A stretch of DNA of 64,000 bases from Rostrohypoxylon terebratum (Eukaryota; Ascomycota; Sordariomycetes; Xylariales; Hypoxylaceae), in assembly GCA_022497145.1 (NCBI GenBank), contig MU385871.1:372001-436000 (forward strand). Direction: 5' to 3'. Positions within the stretch are counted from its first letter, which is position 1. Every line of letters begins with the position of its first letter. Of this stretch, positions 23,639-36,444 are shown piece after piece. The notes beneath the pieces were generated by a model. It searched no databases, had not been told where the DNA came from, and worked only from the letters and a program-made list of their open reading frames with translations. Both the position numbers and the translations under genes were made by a program.

Positions 23639-26600
23639 TCAGTCCTCGCTGATGCTACTTTCGTCTTCGCTGTCGGAGGGGAGATCCCCAAATTTGGCTT
23701 TATATCTCTCGAGCTCGGCCATTTGAATAGCGAGGTTGTCAAGCACAACAGCCATCGGAGTTCGGAGATCGTCGAGTGAGTGGATAGGACCGCTGCCCAT
23801 GGCAATGTGTCGCATCGTAAGCGTGGATATGCAAGTCTGGGATGTTGAGTTAGTCAACTCGAATGGATAATTGTCTTGTTCATATTTCATACCTCTATAC
23901 GGCTCACTTGGTGTTCCATGAAGTTAAATAGGAACCGTTCAGTTACCTCGCCGCCGCGTTGTTTCATTCGCTCCAGGAGCTCAGTTTCCGGAGGTTGTAG
24001 ACCTCTGCCGGACATTTCTTCCAGGGTACTGCACAGCATCTCCAGGCGCAAACTAACTTTCCAAAGGGCCCAGATTATTTCTGGATCGAAACCAAGGTCG
24101 CTTCCAGCCGGGAGAGTAGCAGGCTTCTCGGGAGCCTCAGCCGCTGCTATAGCGCTATTATGATGCTCGATACGACCGGCAAGAACATGCGGGTAAAGGG
24201 AATATATGTACTCGGGGTTTTCAAGGCCCTTCAATTTCCGCTCACCAATATCCTTTACTTCGAAACCTTGCGAGCTGAGAGACTTCAATTCTCTTCTGAT
24301 TGCTGATGACGTGATATCGTCATCAAATGTATCGTCGGAACCCGTAGACCCAATTCGTTCGTTTTCTTGATACGTCTCAAGGCAGCGTTGTATTTCAGAG
24401 ATGAAATCAGCCGACACGGTAATCTGACCTCCGTCGGCTACGGAAGATATACGGGACGCCTTGTTCACCATCGGTCCGAAGTAGTCCATACGACGTGTGA
24501 CGGGGTCAATTTCAGCTACAGGCTCACCAAAGTGAATGCCCATCCTGACCGATAGACCCCTAAATATGAGATTGTTATCTTTGTCGTATGTTTCTTGGCA
24601 GGAGACCGAGTTAAGGATTTCGGCAGGCCAATCGACGTTGAGTAAATGTGTCTGAACGGCGAAGCACCACAGCAAAGCCGAGGTGGCAGTCGGGAAGGAG
24701 ACCATGAAAGCATCACCTTCCGTCTTGACTTCATACCCGCCAATTCTTCGGAGCTGTCGTCGCATAACCTCATTGTGAAGTTTGATTGCCGATCTCATAG
24801 CAGACGGATACATTTCCCATAGATTGGTGGAGTTCTTGATATCCGTGAAGACAATAGAAGGTTTTTCTGTTGGAGCGGGTACTTCGGCTTCCAGTCTGTG
24901 TAGCGTAGAATCCTGGACTTCGCCCTTTGCCTTTCTCCCTCGCTTGGGAGGATATTGAAAGTCATCCGGAACGCCAGATGGATAAAGCGACATGCTCTGT
25001 CCCCTATGCAGACGAGCCGATCGTTCCTGGCGCCGTTTGAGATCGGCGACGCTGATCATCATAATCATGATTTTCCCATTTGCACCATAGGCTATAGCAA
25101 GATCTCGCAACTTGTGCGCGGCGCGCATAAGATCGCCTCGTTCGGATCGGGTGACGTCAACAATCAAGCCAGGTGCGAGATACTGCCACAATTCTTTTGT
25201 GGCGATCAAGATTGTTTCATCCTGCGGCGTGATCGAAGTTTGCGTAATATTGGGAGCTGCTTGCACAGCAGGCATCAAATCGATGTAGCCAAACGCACGG
25301 GAAATATCGAGCTGATCATTGAGTTTTCCTTGACGTGATACCCAACCACCGGCGTCCCGTATTCGTTGACGCTCGTTCGGCTCGGCAGGATCGTGCTTGC
25401 GAGTTAGGATCTTGTGTGAACCGTCGGATTGAATGAGCATGGCCTGCGCATCGCCAACGTTGGCGACGTATAATTCCTGCGCTTGTAGATATGCGACGGT
25501 GGCAACTCCTCCCGAGTTAAGATCTTCCTTGCTAAGGACTACCGGCGCCGACGAGCCACGGTGAGATATCGTTGGCCTCTTCTCGGTATGCTCAATAGCT
25601 ACAGTGACAAGGTCCTTGTTGAGCGCTAAGAAGGCGCGCCTGAGTGCATCTGTAGGGGTCTCGTTTTGACGTGTCTTTAGAGCCTTCAGCTCCATCGTGA
25701 AAATATGCCCAAAGTTCTCGTGCAGATATTTGGCGATCTTAGAGCCACCACTAGATAGCGCCTGCCCATCGAACAAGCCCAGTAGCGTTTCTGAGTCTGA
25801 GGAATTAAATCTCGGGACGACTAGATCGATAGTTGACAGGTGCTCATTCTTCCCTAACGTATCAGCCATGCCATACGGTAGATGGCCGGCTAATGAACCT
25901 GACGTCCTAACACGGCGATCTTCACTCTGATCTGGTATACTCGGATTGGTGAGAGTAACGTCCATCAATCCAAGCACACGTAGATTGAGAAGTCGACCAA
26001 AGTCAGTATACTGCTCACGATTGACGGCCCCGGGACCAAGAATTGTTTGTTTGATCTCCAAACGTTTGTTTCCTGATAGATTGAGAAATCGCAAGTTTGG
26101 ATTGAGATTCCAGTTCCAATCGTATGGCACGTTCGAAATATTGTACTTCAGTGAGTTATTGCCGCAATCCAGAACAGCCAGCTTCTTCGCTCGGGAGATA
26201 TCCGCCGGCAAGTTCGTAAATTTGTTGTTGTTAATGTGAAGCACTTGAAGCAAGCTGTACTCCTCCAAATCGTCGACGGGTAAGCTGGTTAGATCATTAC
26301 CCGATAGGTAAAGTTCCACAAGTTGAGGCCAGTTCTTGATGCAGCGCTGCGGCATGTCGCTGAGATCGTTATATGACAGATTGAGGACGCGCAATTCGGC
26401 TAGGAGGATGATCTGCTCGAAGACCTCATCATCAAGCTGATTGTCGGCGAGGTATAAATTTCTTAACGAGCCAGCGAATGTGCTGGTTAACCGATTGGAA
26501 AGCCCGGAATCTTTTCTTGATGCTCCGGCCGGTGTCATATTTCCATTAACGCTACTACTAGTTGTGGCTCTTGATGAGACGACCGAAGTTTTCCGCCCAC

Positions 26601-29600
26601 CCTTTCCATAAACAGATACGACGGAGCCCTTGCGGTCCGCTCCGTTGGCGACAGGAGAAGGCCCAACACTGAGCAACGTGCTCGAAGCTTGGCTCGGTCG
26701 ACGAGATCCATCGGGCATTAGATCCTCGGAGCTAGATGTTTGAGACAGGGCCCCCGTTAATGTTCTGTTGGGAGCAGGTGCACCTGAAGATTCACCGGGT
26801 ACCGGGGGCGGACGTGAAGCAGGCTTTGGAAAATTATCGAGTACGTTGGAGGAGGCGTTTAGAGTCTCCAATTTGTTTGCCCACCATATCTCCATCGGTA
26901 ACTTCCTAATGTTGTTTCCTCTTATATCTAGCACTCGCAACTCACTCAAACAACCAATTTCCGGGGGCAGCTCACCCACCGAGTTATGGGCGATGCTGAA
27001 GTGATCCAATCTTCTCATGTTACCGATGGTATTTGGAAGAGAGACAAAGTAATTGCGGTCTAGAACAAGTCTCTCCAGATCGATCATGTTGTTGAACGAG
27101 GAGTCAATGCTGGCAAGCTGGCAGTTCGATAGGTTGAGTTGCTTAAGTGTAGGCACTGGGCTCGTAATTTCGAATTTGGTAATGGGGTTGGAATTCAACT
27201 TTAGGTTGCGGACTCGCTCAAAGCTACCGACAAACTGGGATATTGTGTTGTGATCTGCTGACAGGATTTCTAATTTTTGCAATTGTGAGGTAACTTCAAT
27301 GCCAGTGAGAGTATTGTACTTGATATCCAGTTCGCGTAGGTTGACGAGGTCTCTTAGTGATGATGGCAATGTTCCCGTGAGTCGATTGTTGGTCATGACG
27401 AACTTTTCGAGGTTCCTGAGCTTGCCGATCTCATCGGGAAGACATGAGATCGAGTTGAAACTAACGTCGATATCTACCAGACTTTCCAGGTCACATAAGA
27501 AGGCCGGAAACTTTTCCAGGAAATTCGAAGATATATTCAGAGATCGGAGAGCCTTGAATGACCCGAAGTCCTGAGGTAGGCGGGTCAGACGGTTGTTTGC
27601 CAAGCTTAGCTTTAACAAGCCTGTGAGACGACCAAGTTCTGCATGATCCAGGTCTTCGAGGCGGTTGTTTGACACATCGAGGTATGTGAGCCGGCCTGCT
27701 CTCCCGATACTGATAGGTAGCTTCCGGGCCTCGTTATTAGAATATTTGATGTCGCGTAATTGAGGGCATGCTTGAACGAAATCCCGGGGGAGGTCCAAGG
27801 AGAGATTCCTCGAAAGGTTGAGGGAGATGATGTCACCGGTCTTAGAATAGAGGGTTATTGGAATCGTGATTAAGTTTCGCCCGGAAAGATCAACGTAGTT
27901 AAACTTCGTGGCCCTACCAGACCCGAGATCCTGAGGACTCATTTGGAAGTGATTGTCCCTCGCCGACAAAAATAGGAAACGGCACAGGTAACCGTTGTCT
28001 TCTCGACCGATATCCTCTAGGCGATCTTTCTCTTCGTACCCGACCTGCTGCAATAGTCTCTTTTGAATCAAGAGCGGTTTCTCCGGTGCAGATAAGACCC
28101 GAGACAAGTCATGCTTCCTTAACACAATGTGGTAGTTTTCAAGACCCTCCGTGACGAAAGTCTTCTTAACGACTTGAGCCATAACGTCGGTCACCGTCGA
28201 GTTCAAGGGCATCTGCACTGTAGCAAAGGTGCCATCAGCGCGGAATACCCTTATGCAATGAGGATTGGATTTCTCTTCGGGTCGAGGAGGCGTCCCAACA
28301 TCGTCAACCTCGGGCGCGTGGACATCTCTTTCTTCCGCGTTACGACGGACAGCCCAGCTGTCTGGCGCATTCCATGCTCCATTATTACCCTGGGCCGAAA
28401 CTGGTTCGATGAGCTCGAGATCTTGTTGGAACATCGCCGTACTGTCCATCGGAGTCAACGGCTGAGGTTGTGCCAAGATACCCTCCATGTCATTAAGATT
28501 TGTATCGAGGTGGAACACCATGCCTCTATCGTTCCTATCGGTCGGGCCAATCTGCTCGTCGGATTCATCGTAAATCTTATGAGGGCGCCCTTTCTTAGCG
28601 AAGGGGAACTTGTTATTGAACGTCGCTTGCCGATTGTTCGTCGGGCGGGTTGAGCTCGGAGAATCTATGAGAGGTAACGGTTTATCATAGAGCGACGGGG
28701 CTTTTGATAAATTAAGCTGCGATGACGAGGGCACAAGAGATCGTGTAGAGGTAGGCATGCCCCTCAAGCGGCTAGAGTGGTCCTCCTTATTTTTGTGTCG
28801 TCGTAAGCGTTCGAAGAGGCCTCGTTTCCCGGGAGCCCCGGGCGAGGTTTGACCATCAATAGATGCGAGCCTACTACCGGTACTGTTACTGCTCGGAGTC
28901 GGACTCTGGGCTCTCGATCGTGATGTAGTTGGTACGGAACCTCCTCTGTCTTTCACGTTGGCCATGCTTATGATGGAGTCTTCGCGGCTGACTACAGGTC
29001 TAAGCGAGTTAGGATCATCGTTGCTCTTGTGATGACGATGATGATTAGATAGGTGTACGATAGAGTGTCCGGAACGTTGCGAGGATGAGGTCTTCGGCGG
29101 AATCTGCCCGACAGATTCCTGCTGGTAGCGCTCCCTATCCGGACCAGCTAACATATCACGAACTGGAGCTTCACCGTATTTAGCAATATCATTAACCTCC
29201 TGGTATAAAAATGGGACTACTTCGCTAGATGGCACGGGCGTTCGCGGTCGGGAAGATGTCGGGGATGGTTCTCTAGTGTGATCGGTTGCGTTGGAATCGT
29301 TTCTGCCTCGTCGCGGCCGATTAAAAGAATATGAGCGTTGTTCTTTCCCTTGATTTTGGGAATGAGGTGGTTGTGGAAGGCTGGTCTCGGACGAGTCGCG
29401 TCCTGGAAAATCTTCCCCGAAAAACCCCTGTAATTTCTTGAACCCGCCTCTGCTACCACTGTTTTTCGAACCTTGGCTACTAGCCGTTGCCACGCTGGCC
29501 GCCGACGGCCGCCTATCATCAGCAAAATACGCCACATCAGGAGAATCATTATTCGAAGCTTGGGTAGTTCTCGTAGAACCTGTCCTAAATGCGGGAGATA

Positions 29601-30336
29601 ATTGTGAGGCAGTAGAAACATTGTCGCTCGAATCGTTATAAAAGCTCGTGCCAAAGCCGGTCGGGGACGCGCCGTTCACAGACATCCAAGGGGCAATATT
29701 CTGGGCATTTGGACTAGCCATCGGAGGGTCTCGTTGAATTTGTGGAACACGACCACCAGATGGATCGAGTACGGCAAGATCGCGACGATAGTTGGTAAGG
29801 TCGCTCATGCGGCGGCTATCGAGGAGGGAACTACTAGATGCGGTCGAGGAGGGTGACAAAGCGAGGCGATGGCCGGAGGCTGTTGGCGAGATATCGTCTT
29901 TAAATTGTCTATACAGGGCGCGACAGGCACCCGCAGTTAGTTTTAATCACCTTTGCCGGGGACCATTCTGTGCATAAAGTGATCGATCTAATGAAAGTAA
30001 AGAAGAAGAAAAGATGCCTCAATTGACAACCCCCCCATCATCCCACTTAATCTGACTAGGTAGGTGGGAAATACTCGATAGGTTTCGGACTAAAATGCGG
30101 CAGGTCCATGTGCTCCCCATAATTCATTGAACTCGAGATTGTATTACGGAGAGAGGACAAGGCATGACGTACCTGAGTTTGCCATGGTCGCCAGTTTTGA
30201 TGGGCTTCGGCGTAGCTTTAGTCGAGGCTGAGGAGACGGAAACCGAACGACTAGGAACTGTCGGTTTCAACGTAATGTTTGAGTGTCCACTGCTGGAACT
30301 CGCGAAGGAGGTGATGCGGCCGTCATCCCTCGTCAT
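23639..30336 (-). CDS. CYR1: adenylate cyclase (RA, leucine-rich repeats, PP2C-like, class III cyclase)
   Basis: Three exons, complement(23639..23836, 23893..29908, 30173..30336), encode 2125 residues. Both splices keep frame: KLR joins QFKDDISPTASG, and VSRIE joins TCISTLTMRHIAMG. The order is a Ser-rich disordered N-terminus, a Ras-association-type domain (about 600-700, IRVFRADGTFATVQMP), leucine-rich repeats in two blocks (about 720-1070 and 1200-1330) split by a Ser-rich insert, a PP2C-like domain (about 1390-1690), a class III cyclase (about 1735-1960) and a conserved C-terminal tail. The cyclase has FTDIKNST and VKTEGDAFMVSF, with both metal-binding Asp, and DYFGPMVNKASRI with the transition-state Asn/Arg. 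Family knowledge: it makes cAMP for PKA signalling in growth, development and virulence; orthologs are N. crassa cr-1 and Magnaporthe MAC1. The PP2C-like domain has DGQ where active enzymes have DGH and TKELW where they have SDGLW, so phosphatase activity is doubtful. Regulation: three CCAAT boxes lie about 245 bp upstream of the start codon. Confidence 0.97.
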
Positions 30337-30578
30337 TGTCGCTTTTCACCTTCACGACGGTTCTCGCAGCTTAAGTTAATAGGACGACGCCATCAAAGAG
30401 AGGCAAGGTGGGACATTTCCCAGTTAGAGAAAATAACAATAGGATTGGTATGTCTCGTATCGTAAATCGTAGGTAAGTATTATGGTATGGCAGTATAGGT
30501 AAAAGATATTGCATGTATTTTAAGGTGGCGGATGCAGAATGCGCGGAGAAAAGCGGGCGTTCCCACGTATACCGGAAA

Positions 30579-30597
30579 CCAATAACCAATAACCAAT
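30579..30597 (+). promoter_or_regulatory. three CCAAT boxes with exact 7-bp spacing
   Basis: CCAAT at 30579, 30586 and 30593, separated by AA. They lie about 245 bp upstream of the adenylate cyclase start codon and appear as ATTGG on that gene's strand. CCAAT is the binding site of the HAP/CBC complex in fungi; function here is inferred from position only. Confidence 0.4.
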
Positions 30598-30946
30598 AGC
30601 CAGAGAAACGTTTGCAGTGGATGTATACAAAAAAAAAAGAAAAGATACTGTGTAGTATAGCGATATAGTAGTAGGTAGGGAAATAACCTTGGAAGCCAGT
30701 TCAGTTAGATGAGGTAACTAACGATGAGGAATACACAGTAAAAAGCTCGGCATCGAAATTGAGGACTGAAAGGTTTTGGTTTACTATGTAAGCAAGACTC
30801 AGGTTCAATGTTGGATGTAGCATGGATGTAGCATAGAGGAAGAAAAACATACTAGGTGGGAAAAAAGGTCAAGCAAAAGCAGGGCGGAGCGGTTCCTGTG
30901 CTTCCTGCTCGCACTTCGCACTTTTCACTTTTCACTTCCATATTTT

Positions 30947-30966
30947 GCACTTGCACTTGCACTTGC
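30947..30966. repeat. short GCACTT tandem repeat
   Basis: Three perfect GCACTT units plus GC, preceded by degenerate TTCACTT units. Gene-free DNA. Confidence 0.8.
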
Positions 30967-31404
30967 AACATGCACCTACTGCGGGCGCTACAATTTGCAA
31001 CCTGTTGCAGGCAGTGGGTACCCAAGTACGAGAGTACAACACGCAAGTAGTGTCAGATTGAGCTGGAAGTGGTGGAAGTGGCTCTGGGCAGTGGCTCGGG
31101 TGCTGTAGCCTGTCTGCCTGTCTGCCTGTATGGATAGGTGCTGTATGTGCTACAACGGCTGCAACCTTCGGTACAAGACCGGTGTGAGGAGAACGCTTAC
31201 CCCAGCCAGCCCAGCCAAGTACATTTAGACTTGCATCAAAGTATATCGACTAGATCGGTGGGGCTTACTGCTAGATCTTTTTTTTTGGTGAAAGGCTTTC
31301 CCAGCTTGTACTTGTCACACATATGTGGATGTTGTGGATGTACATAGATGGGGATGATCCGCCATATTAAAATATCGATAGCTGACCTCACCAACGATTT
31401 TAGT

Positions 31405-31417
31405 CCTAGGGCCTAGG
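31405..31417. repeat. core CCTAGG-G-CCTAGG palindrome
   Basis: The 13-bp core of the dispersed palindrome, with centre G and without the outer TA arms. Confidence 0.7.
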
Positions 31418-32444
31418 CTGTCTATTAAGTCTATCTATATTTCGGATCTTGTTAAGAATCAAGCTACTATGTGCGTCAAGTTGTTAAACTATTGTTATTA
31501 CTTGAAGGCTCGATGTAACCGTCAACTACCTCGATATTCGAACGCCGAATTATCATGCGATTCGTGGTTTGGTCGGCGCCGGAGTGTCGTCTCCGTTTCA
31601 AGCCTCTGTCCTGGCCGTTAAACTGTTGACGGCACGGCAGAGAAGGGGTGGAAGGGAGGGGGAGAGTCATCAACGGCCAAAGGAGAAAGGGGAAAAAAAA
31701 AAGAGAAAAGACGAGACCTCGCCCAACAATATTCTCGTTCGCGACGTGCAAAACCAACCTGTCGCCTGCTTAGATTTATAAAAATATCGAACGTTACTCG
31801 TTGATGTCCGATCACATCATTCTACATGGTAGTAAGATGCACATGTAGAATTGTAATGCCGCTTAAGGATACCGAGTCTCACCACATACATATATACAGC
31901 ACGTATACAAACGAATATAATACGTCGCCTGTCTCTTGTGTGTTGGCAAAATACGGCAGCTCGTTTCCTAACCAATTAACCATCTTCGAACAAAGAAATA
32001 TCCGCTTGGCGAAAGAGTCATATCCGATCTTCAATATTATCTCTCGCACATGAATCGGTTATCTTTATCTTGCTAATTATGACTCGAGGGTAATAGTATA
32101 GATCACCCGTGACCCGGACCAGAGCCTCAATCGCTTACCTGTGTCCCGCCCGTGGTTCATACCACAAATGAGGCACACATATCCACAGGATGAGCTGGAT
32201 GGGTGCTATCCAGTAGGATCTAGCGGTGCCCAGACTGCCAGACTGCCATGGCTCGGTGCAAGCCAAATTTGCGGGTTTTTTTAGATGGGCTTTGACCATC
32301 TCAAGGTCCTTGCGTACATACACTAGGTATACATTACCGCCCTCAAAACCGGGTTATGCTCCACATACGCCCACAGATGTCGACACCCCAGAATGTCCTA
32401 GCGTCGCTTCCGAGATCCTTGTTCGCAAGCGCGAAATACAGCAG

Positions 32445-32471
32445 TATGGGATGTATGGGATGTATGGGATG
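32445..32471. repeat. three tandem copies of the 9-mer TATGGGATG
   Basis: Perfect head-to-tail copies in gene-free DNA. Confidence 0.9.
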
Positions 32472-33902
32472 TATCCTCATACTATTAGTAGTACTTTCGT
32501 TTCAAAGACCTCAAGGAATGCTGCCGGGGAGAAAATCGGATAGAGGTGCCGGTTCATTCGATTTCATGTTGCGGTATGCGTTGTCACTATCTCTTTTCCA
32601 ATTTGTGTATGCTCACAGGACTTCAATTTTATATTAAATTTCTGTTTCCAGGTTAGGTAGATCTGGATACTTAATTGGATCCATGTATTTTGTATGTTGG
32701 GAGACTGGAGTAAGTATGTGCATATGTACCTACAATGTACATCTATATAAAAAAACAACTACCTACTAGGTAAGCAATAGTGATGCGCATTCAGAAGATA
32801 GTGGAAATTCTCCTAGCCCCCGTTTCCAGATTTATCTAATGAGATCAACACCAACCTTTCCCCCCAAACTCGACCTGTCATTCTGCTCTACTATGTATAT
32901 ACATAGTACCTAGTATGTTATGGATGGGAGTAAAGAAATTGGATTCGTCCTCGTGTTGCAGCTATTGCGAGATTACCTAGGCGCTATTCCCGGGGGCTGG
33001 TCCCGATGCCTACACACTGTCCGACAGGCTTGCATAAGGCTTGTCAACTCATATTAAAAGTGATGTTTTGAAGTTAAAAATAATACCTAAGGTTTGGTTG
33101 GTATTAACTTGGTAGGTCCCGCTAGAGTTCCTGCCAACTTGTCACGGGACGGCATCCATGGGACGAAAGTGTGAAAATGGATGGAAAGCCCGCCCCAACC
33201 CGCTGTCGGGAAGGCTGTTGCGACATGTTCCCGCTCTCGCACAAACGTTGCATGTGCTTTTAAAGTGAATCTTATTTGTCAAGAACCCCTCCAATCTAAC
33301 CTTAAGCTTCTACCGTCATTGGCCTTGGCAAAACGTGGGTGTGATGAGAACATTTAGTGATCATATCAATCAATTAACACCTGTTTACGGTCGGTCCTCT
33401 CACATGACGGCGCCGTGATACTACGCATGCCGCGACTATTACGTGCTAGACTTGCGACGAAACGTACAACGGAGAAGCCTTGCAACGCGCCTAGCGCCAA
33501 CGTTTAGATATCCCGTGATAATGCGATCCGTGGTTAATAGGGGGATATCCGAGCTCGTTGATCACCCACTATCGCTTTGATAAGCCGTGCTCAAACCATA
33601 TCTACGTCGTACTATGTACGTATAAGCAAGGGTTTATGCGTGATTTGATTTTTGGGAACACAGAGATGACGATCTAGTTTGCTATTGTGATTGATACATG
33701 ATAGATTGCGCTTGACCTAGCGTCTGATGCGTCTGATGCATGCTGAACAATCCAGGGTGTCTAAAATTCCGATGCGCATTGCATATACATAGTATTATCA
33801 ATTATCGGAGGCTCTGTGCTGATCAGGTTACGGTCGGATTATAGGTAACCGGACGTCCATTGAATTGCTAGGTACTTCACATTGCAGTTAGATCGCCTCA
33901 TT

Positions 33903-33940
33903 GCCTAGGTACCTAGGTCCTATGGACCAGGTAGGTATAT
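33903..33940. repeat. degenerate CTAG-rich palindrome cluster
   Basis: CCTAGGTACCTAGGTCC followed by TATGGACCAGGTAGGTA: overlapping partial copies of the dispersed palindrome, close to the 3' end of the RTC4-domain gene. Confidence 0.6.
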
Positions 33941-34060
33941 ACAGCATCTAGGTGCAATAAGACGGCAGCCTCTACGGTGCGCGTCTAGACCGACTTACAA
34001 GCACAGCTATCTTCTGTCTACGAGTTAGGTACTTTTGATATAAGTTCATCAGATTCTTAT

Positions 34061-35798
34061 CTAATAGTGTTCTTCCTCTTCATCGCTGACACCGGCGATA
34101 ACGTCTCCTACATCTTCATAGAGGAGCTCCCCAACTTCAATGCTGTCTTGCATGATCTTCCGTGCATCTTTTTCCGGCACATCCATGTCTTCCATGATTA
34201 GACGGGTCGTCAATTCAGGCACCAAAACCGCCTGAACATATCCGGTATAACCTCTGGCGGAAACAAGTCTGTCCTCGATCGCGCGTTTCCGCACCACTGA
34301 AGACAAAGTCCGCATAATGTACTCGGTCATTGCGCGGAGCCCCCGCGGCCCGTAATAGCCTGGAGTGAGACTGTCTTCCGTTTTGAGCAGCGTCCGATTC
34401 TTTCCAGATTCGACGTTCTCTTCCAGAATATCGCGATAGTGCGACTGTTGTGTGCCCTCCAGGATGTCTCTTAAGAAATCTTGGTGAACTTTGAGCCGCG
34501 TATCGAGTGTCTCCCAGTTGATCTTGGGATATCCATTCTGTGATCTAGAACTCAACGCGGTCTGTCGCTTGTGCAGTCTGCAGAATGCTGTCTGTTTCTT
34601 AATATTCATCCTGCCATGATCTGAGTATTTCGCTAGCAGTTCGGCATCAACCACTTCGTGACACATGGGACATTTGGTTGCAGTATCCACTGGATCATCC
34701 GCGGTTACGTCGTCTATTTCCTCAACCGAGTCATCATATTCGTATACATCGGCGAACTTATCGTCGTTGTCATCTAGATAGTCTGATTCGTCCAAAGCGT
34801 GCAATTTGAACTTTGGCTTCTGCGGGGATTCTTCCAGCTTGGGCTCGGGAGATTCCTGTCCTCTCTTGACCTTGGAGTTCCTTGATGCTTTCCTTTTAGG
34901 TTGTCGAGTTGGTTTCGCTGGAGAGTCGTCTGACAGCAAAGTAGTATGTCGAAATGCTCGTTTCTCTTGACTTGGACTTGAATCTAATGATGGCATTTTG
35001 AACGCCGTTGAATAATCTACTTTCTCTGGACTGCTGATGATTTCGGGTTGAATGAAACCCTGCTCTGGAGCGGGGTTCCGACGGTGTCTAGGACTGGGAG
35101 TCTCTGCATGCTCCTTCAACTTTCTTTTCGAAGACTGATCTGATAAATCTGAGAAACGGATGTTAGAGATACGTATGAAGTGCGAAAAATATATGCTACT
35201 CACTAGGCCGCTTAGCCGAAGATCTGGGGGCGGATTTTTGTAAAGATTTCGGCTGCGAAGACTTAGGCTGAGATGACGAGGCACCATAAGTCGTGGGACG
35301 TCTATTACTAGACTTGGTTTTCTTGAATGAACTTTGGCTGGATGTAAAGCCGTATACATTCGTTAGGTAGCTACTTGATTCGGGGCCCAGATCATCGGCG
35401 GACCTTTTCGAACCAGCTGAACTTGAAGGTTCGTCGGATTGGGAGTTTTTTATCACTTTCTTCTCTTGTAGTGACTGCTTGGCACTTTCTCTCGTATTCC
35501 TTTGCGTATTGCTCCTCTGAGGGGAATTTTGCTGGGAATTCCTGAAAGTGGTGGGTTTGATATCTACACGTTGACTTTGTTTGTCATCGTCATCAGAGTC
35601 CTTCAATTGGCGATAATCCTCCTCCTCATCACTACTGCCCAAAGGCAGTGCATCGAGGGATTCTGGATCTCGAGGCTTCATAGTAGTTGATTTCATAGTA
35701 TCGGCTCGAACTTCCCGATTGTTTACCATCGATAGAAGAGGTTGTGGTTTTGCATTTGAACTTAATCCAACACGTCGCCGTGGTTGAATAATCGGCAT
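34061..35798 (-). CDS. RTC4: RTC4-like domain protein
   Basis: Two exons, complement(34061..35148, 35204..35798), encode 560 residues. The donor GTGAGT at 35203 and acceptor CTCAG before 35148 keep frame (KRP-N-LSDQSSKRK). A second acceptor 9 nt further, also in phase, would shorten the protein by three residues. The first 350 residues are Ser/Lys/Arg/Glu-rich and look disordered. The C-terminal 200 residues form the RTC4 domain: CPMCHEVV near 354, FCRLHKR, YPKINWETL, SGKNRTLLKTEDSLTPGYYG, KRAIEDRLVSARG and VLVPELTTRLIMEDM. The family is named from yeast Rtc4 (restriction of telomere capping); its biochemistry is not established. CxxC plus C/H suggests a small zinc site (inference). The start ATG at 35798 is preceded by an acceptor-like CAG about 10 nt upstream and a CTAAAC branch sequence, so a leader intron or an extra 5' exon is possible. 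Divergent from the dynamitin gene. Confidence 0.88.
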
Positions 35799-36444
35799 TG
35801 GACCTTCTCTGACACAAGTAGTTTAGAAATGTACCCGATTCCTCAAAATGTTGAATTCGATTGAGATCCTCGAGCTTTTCTTGTTGAAAAATGTTCAACA
35901 AGACGAATAATTAGGCAGAAACCCGATAATAGCTTAAACCTCGTCTGAGTGAGTTTATGATAACGAGTGAGAAGTGAGAGAAGAATATGACGTATAAAGA
36001 TCAAACCTAGAGAAATAAGTGGATATAATGAGGGTGGGTAAGTCGTTGATTAATTTTGTATTATGAATGTCTCATTGAGCTTCACAATTCAGCAATTTCG
36101 TTCGAGATTTCGTTAAATGGCAGATTGAAAAGTGAGTAATGAAACCTTAATGATGAGTGAGCAGGAACGACGCGTTTAGGACGCGTCAATTTGATAATTG
36201 TGTCAGCCACAGCTTCAGCCACAAAGAGTAGAACCAGGCAGCCAGGCAGGAACAAGCTCCTATTACTGCTATTACTAGTTCCAACATTTAACATTGAAGG
36301 TGGACCTCCCTTTGTCTACAGCCTATGCACATTCAATTCCGCCAAACCTCAATTTGGGGTCAATCAATGTTGACATTTGTATTTGCCATATCATTGTTCA
36401 TATCAACCACTGGGTTTCTATATCAGGTGGTATAATTTTCAACA
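35799..36444. other. divergent promoter region, RTC4-domain gene and dynamitin
   Basis: A 646-bp space between two divergently transcribed start codons. No separate gene seen; a possible leader intron of the minus-strand gene lies at its left edge. Confidence 0.6.

Larger units (their letters stand above)
30337..34060. other. gene-free region (3.7 kb) including the adenylate cyclase promoter
   Basis: No supported coding sequence. Simple repeats occur at 30947-30966 (GCACTT units) and 32445-32471 (three TATGGGATG units). CTAG-rich palindromes occur at 31405-31417 and 33903-33940. Homopurine and homopyrimidine tracts are frequent. Confidence 0.45.
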
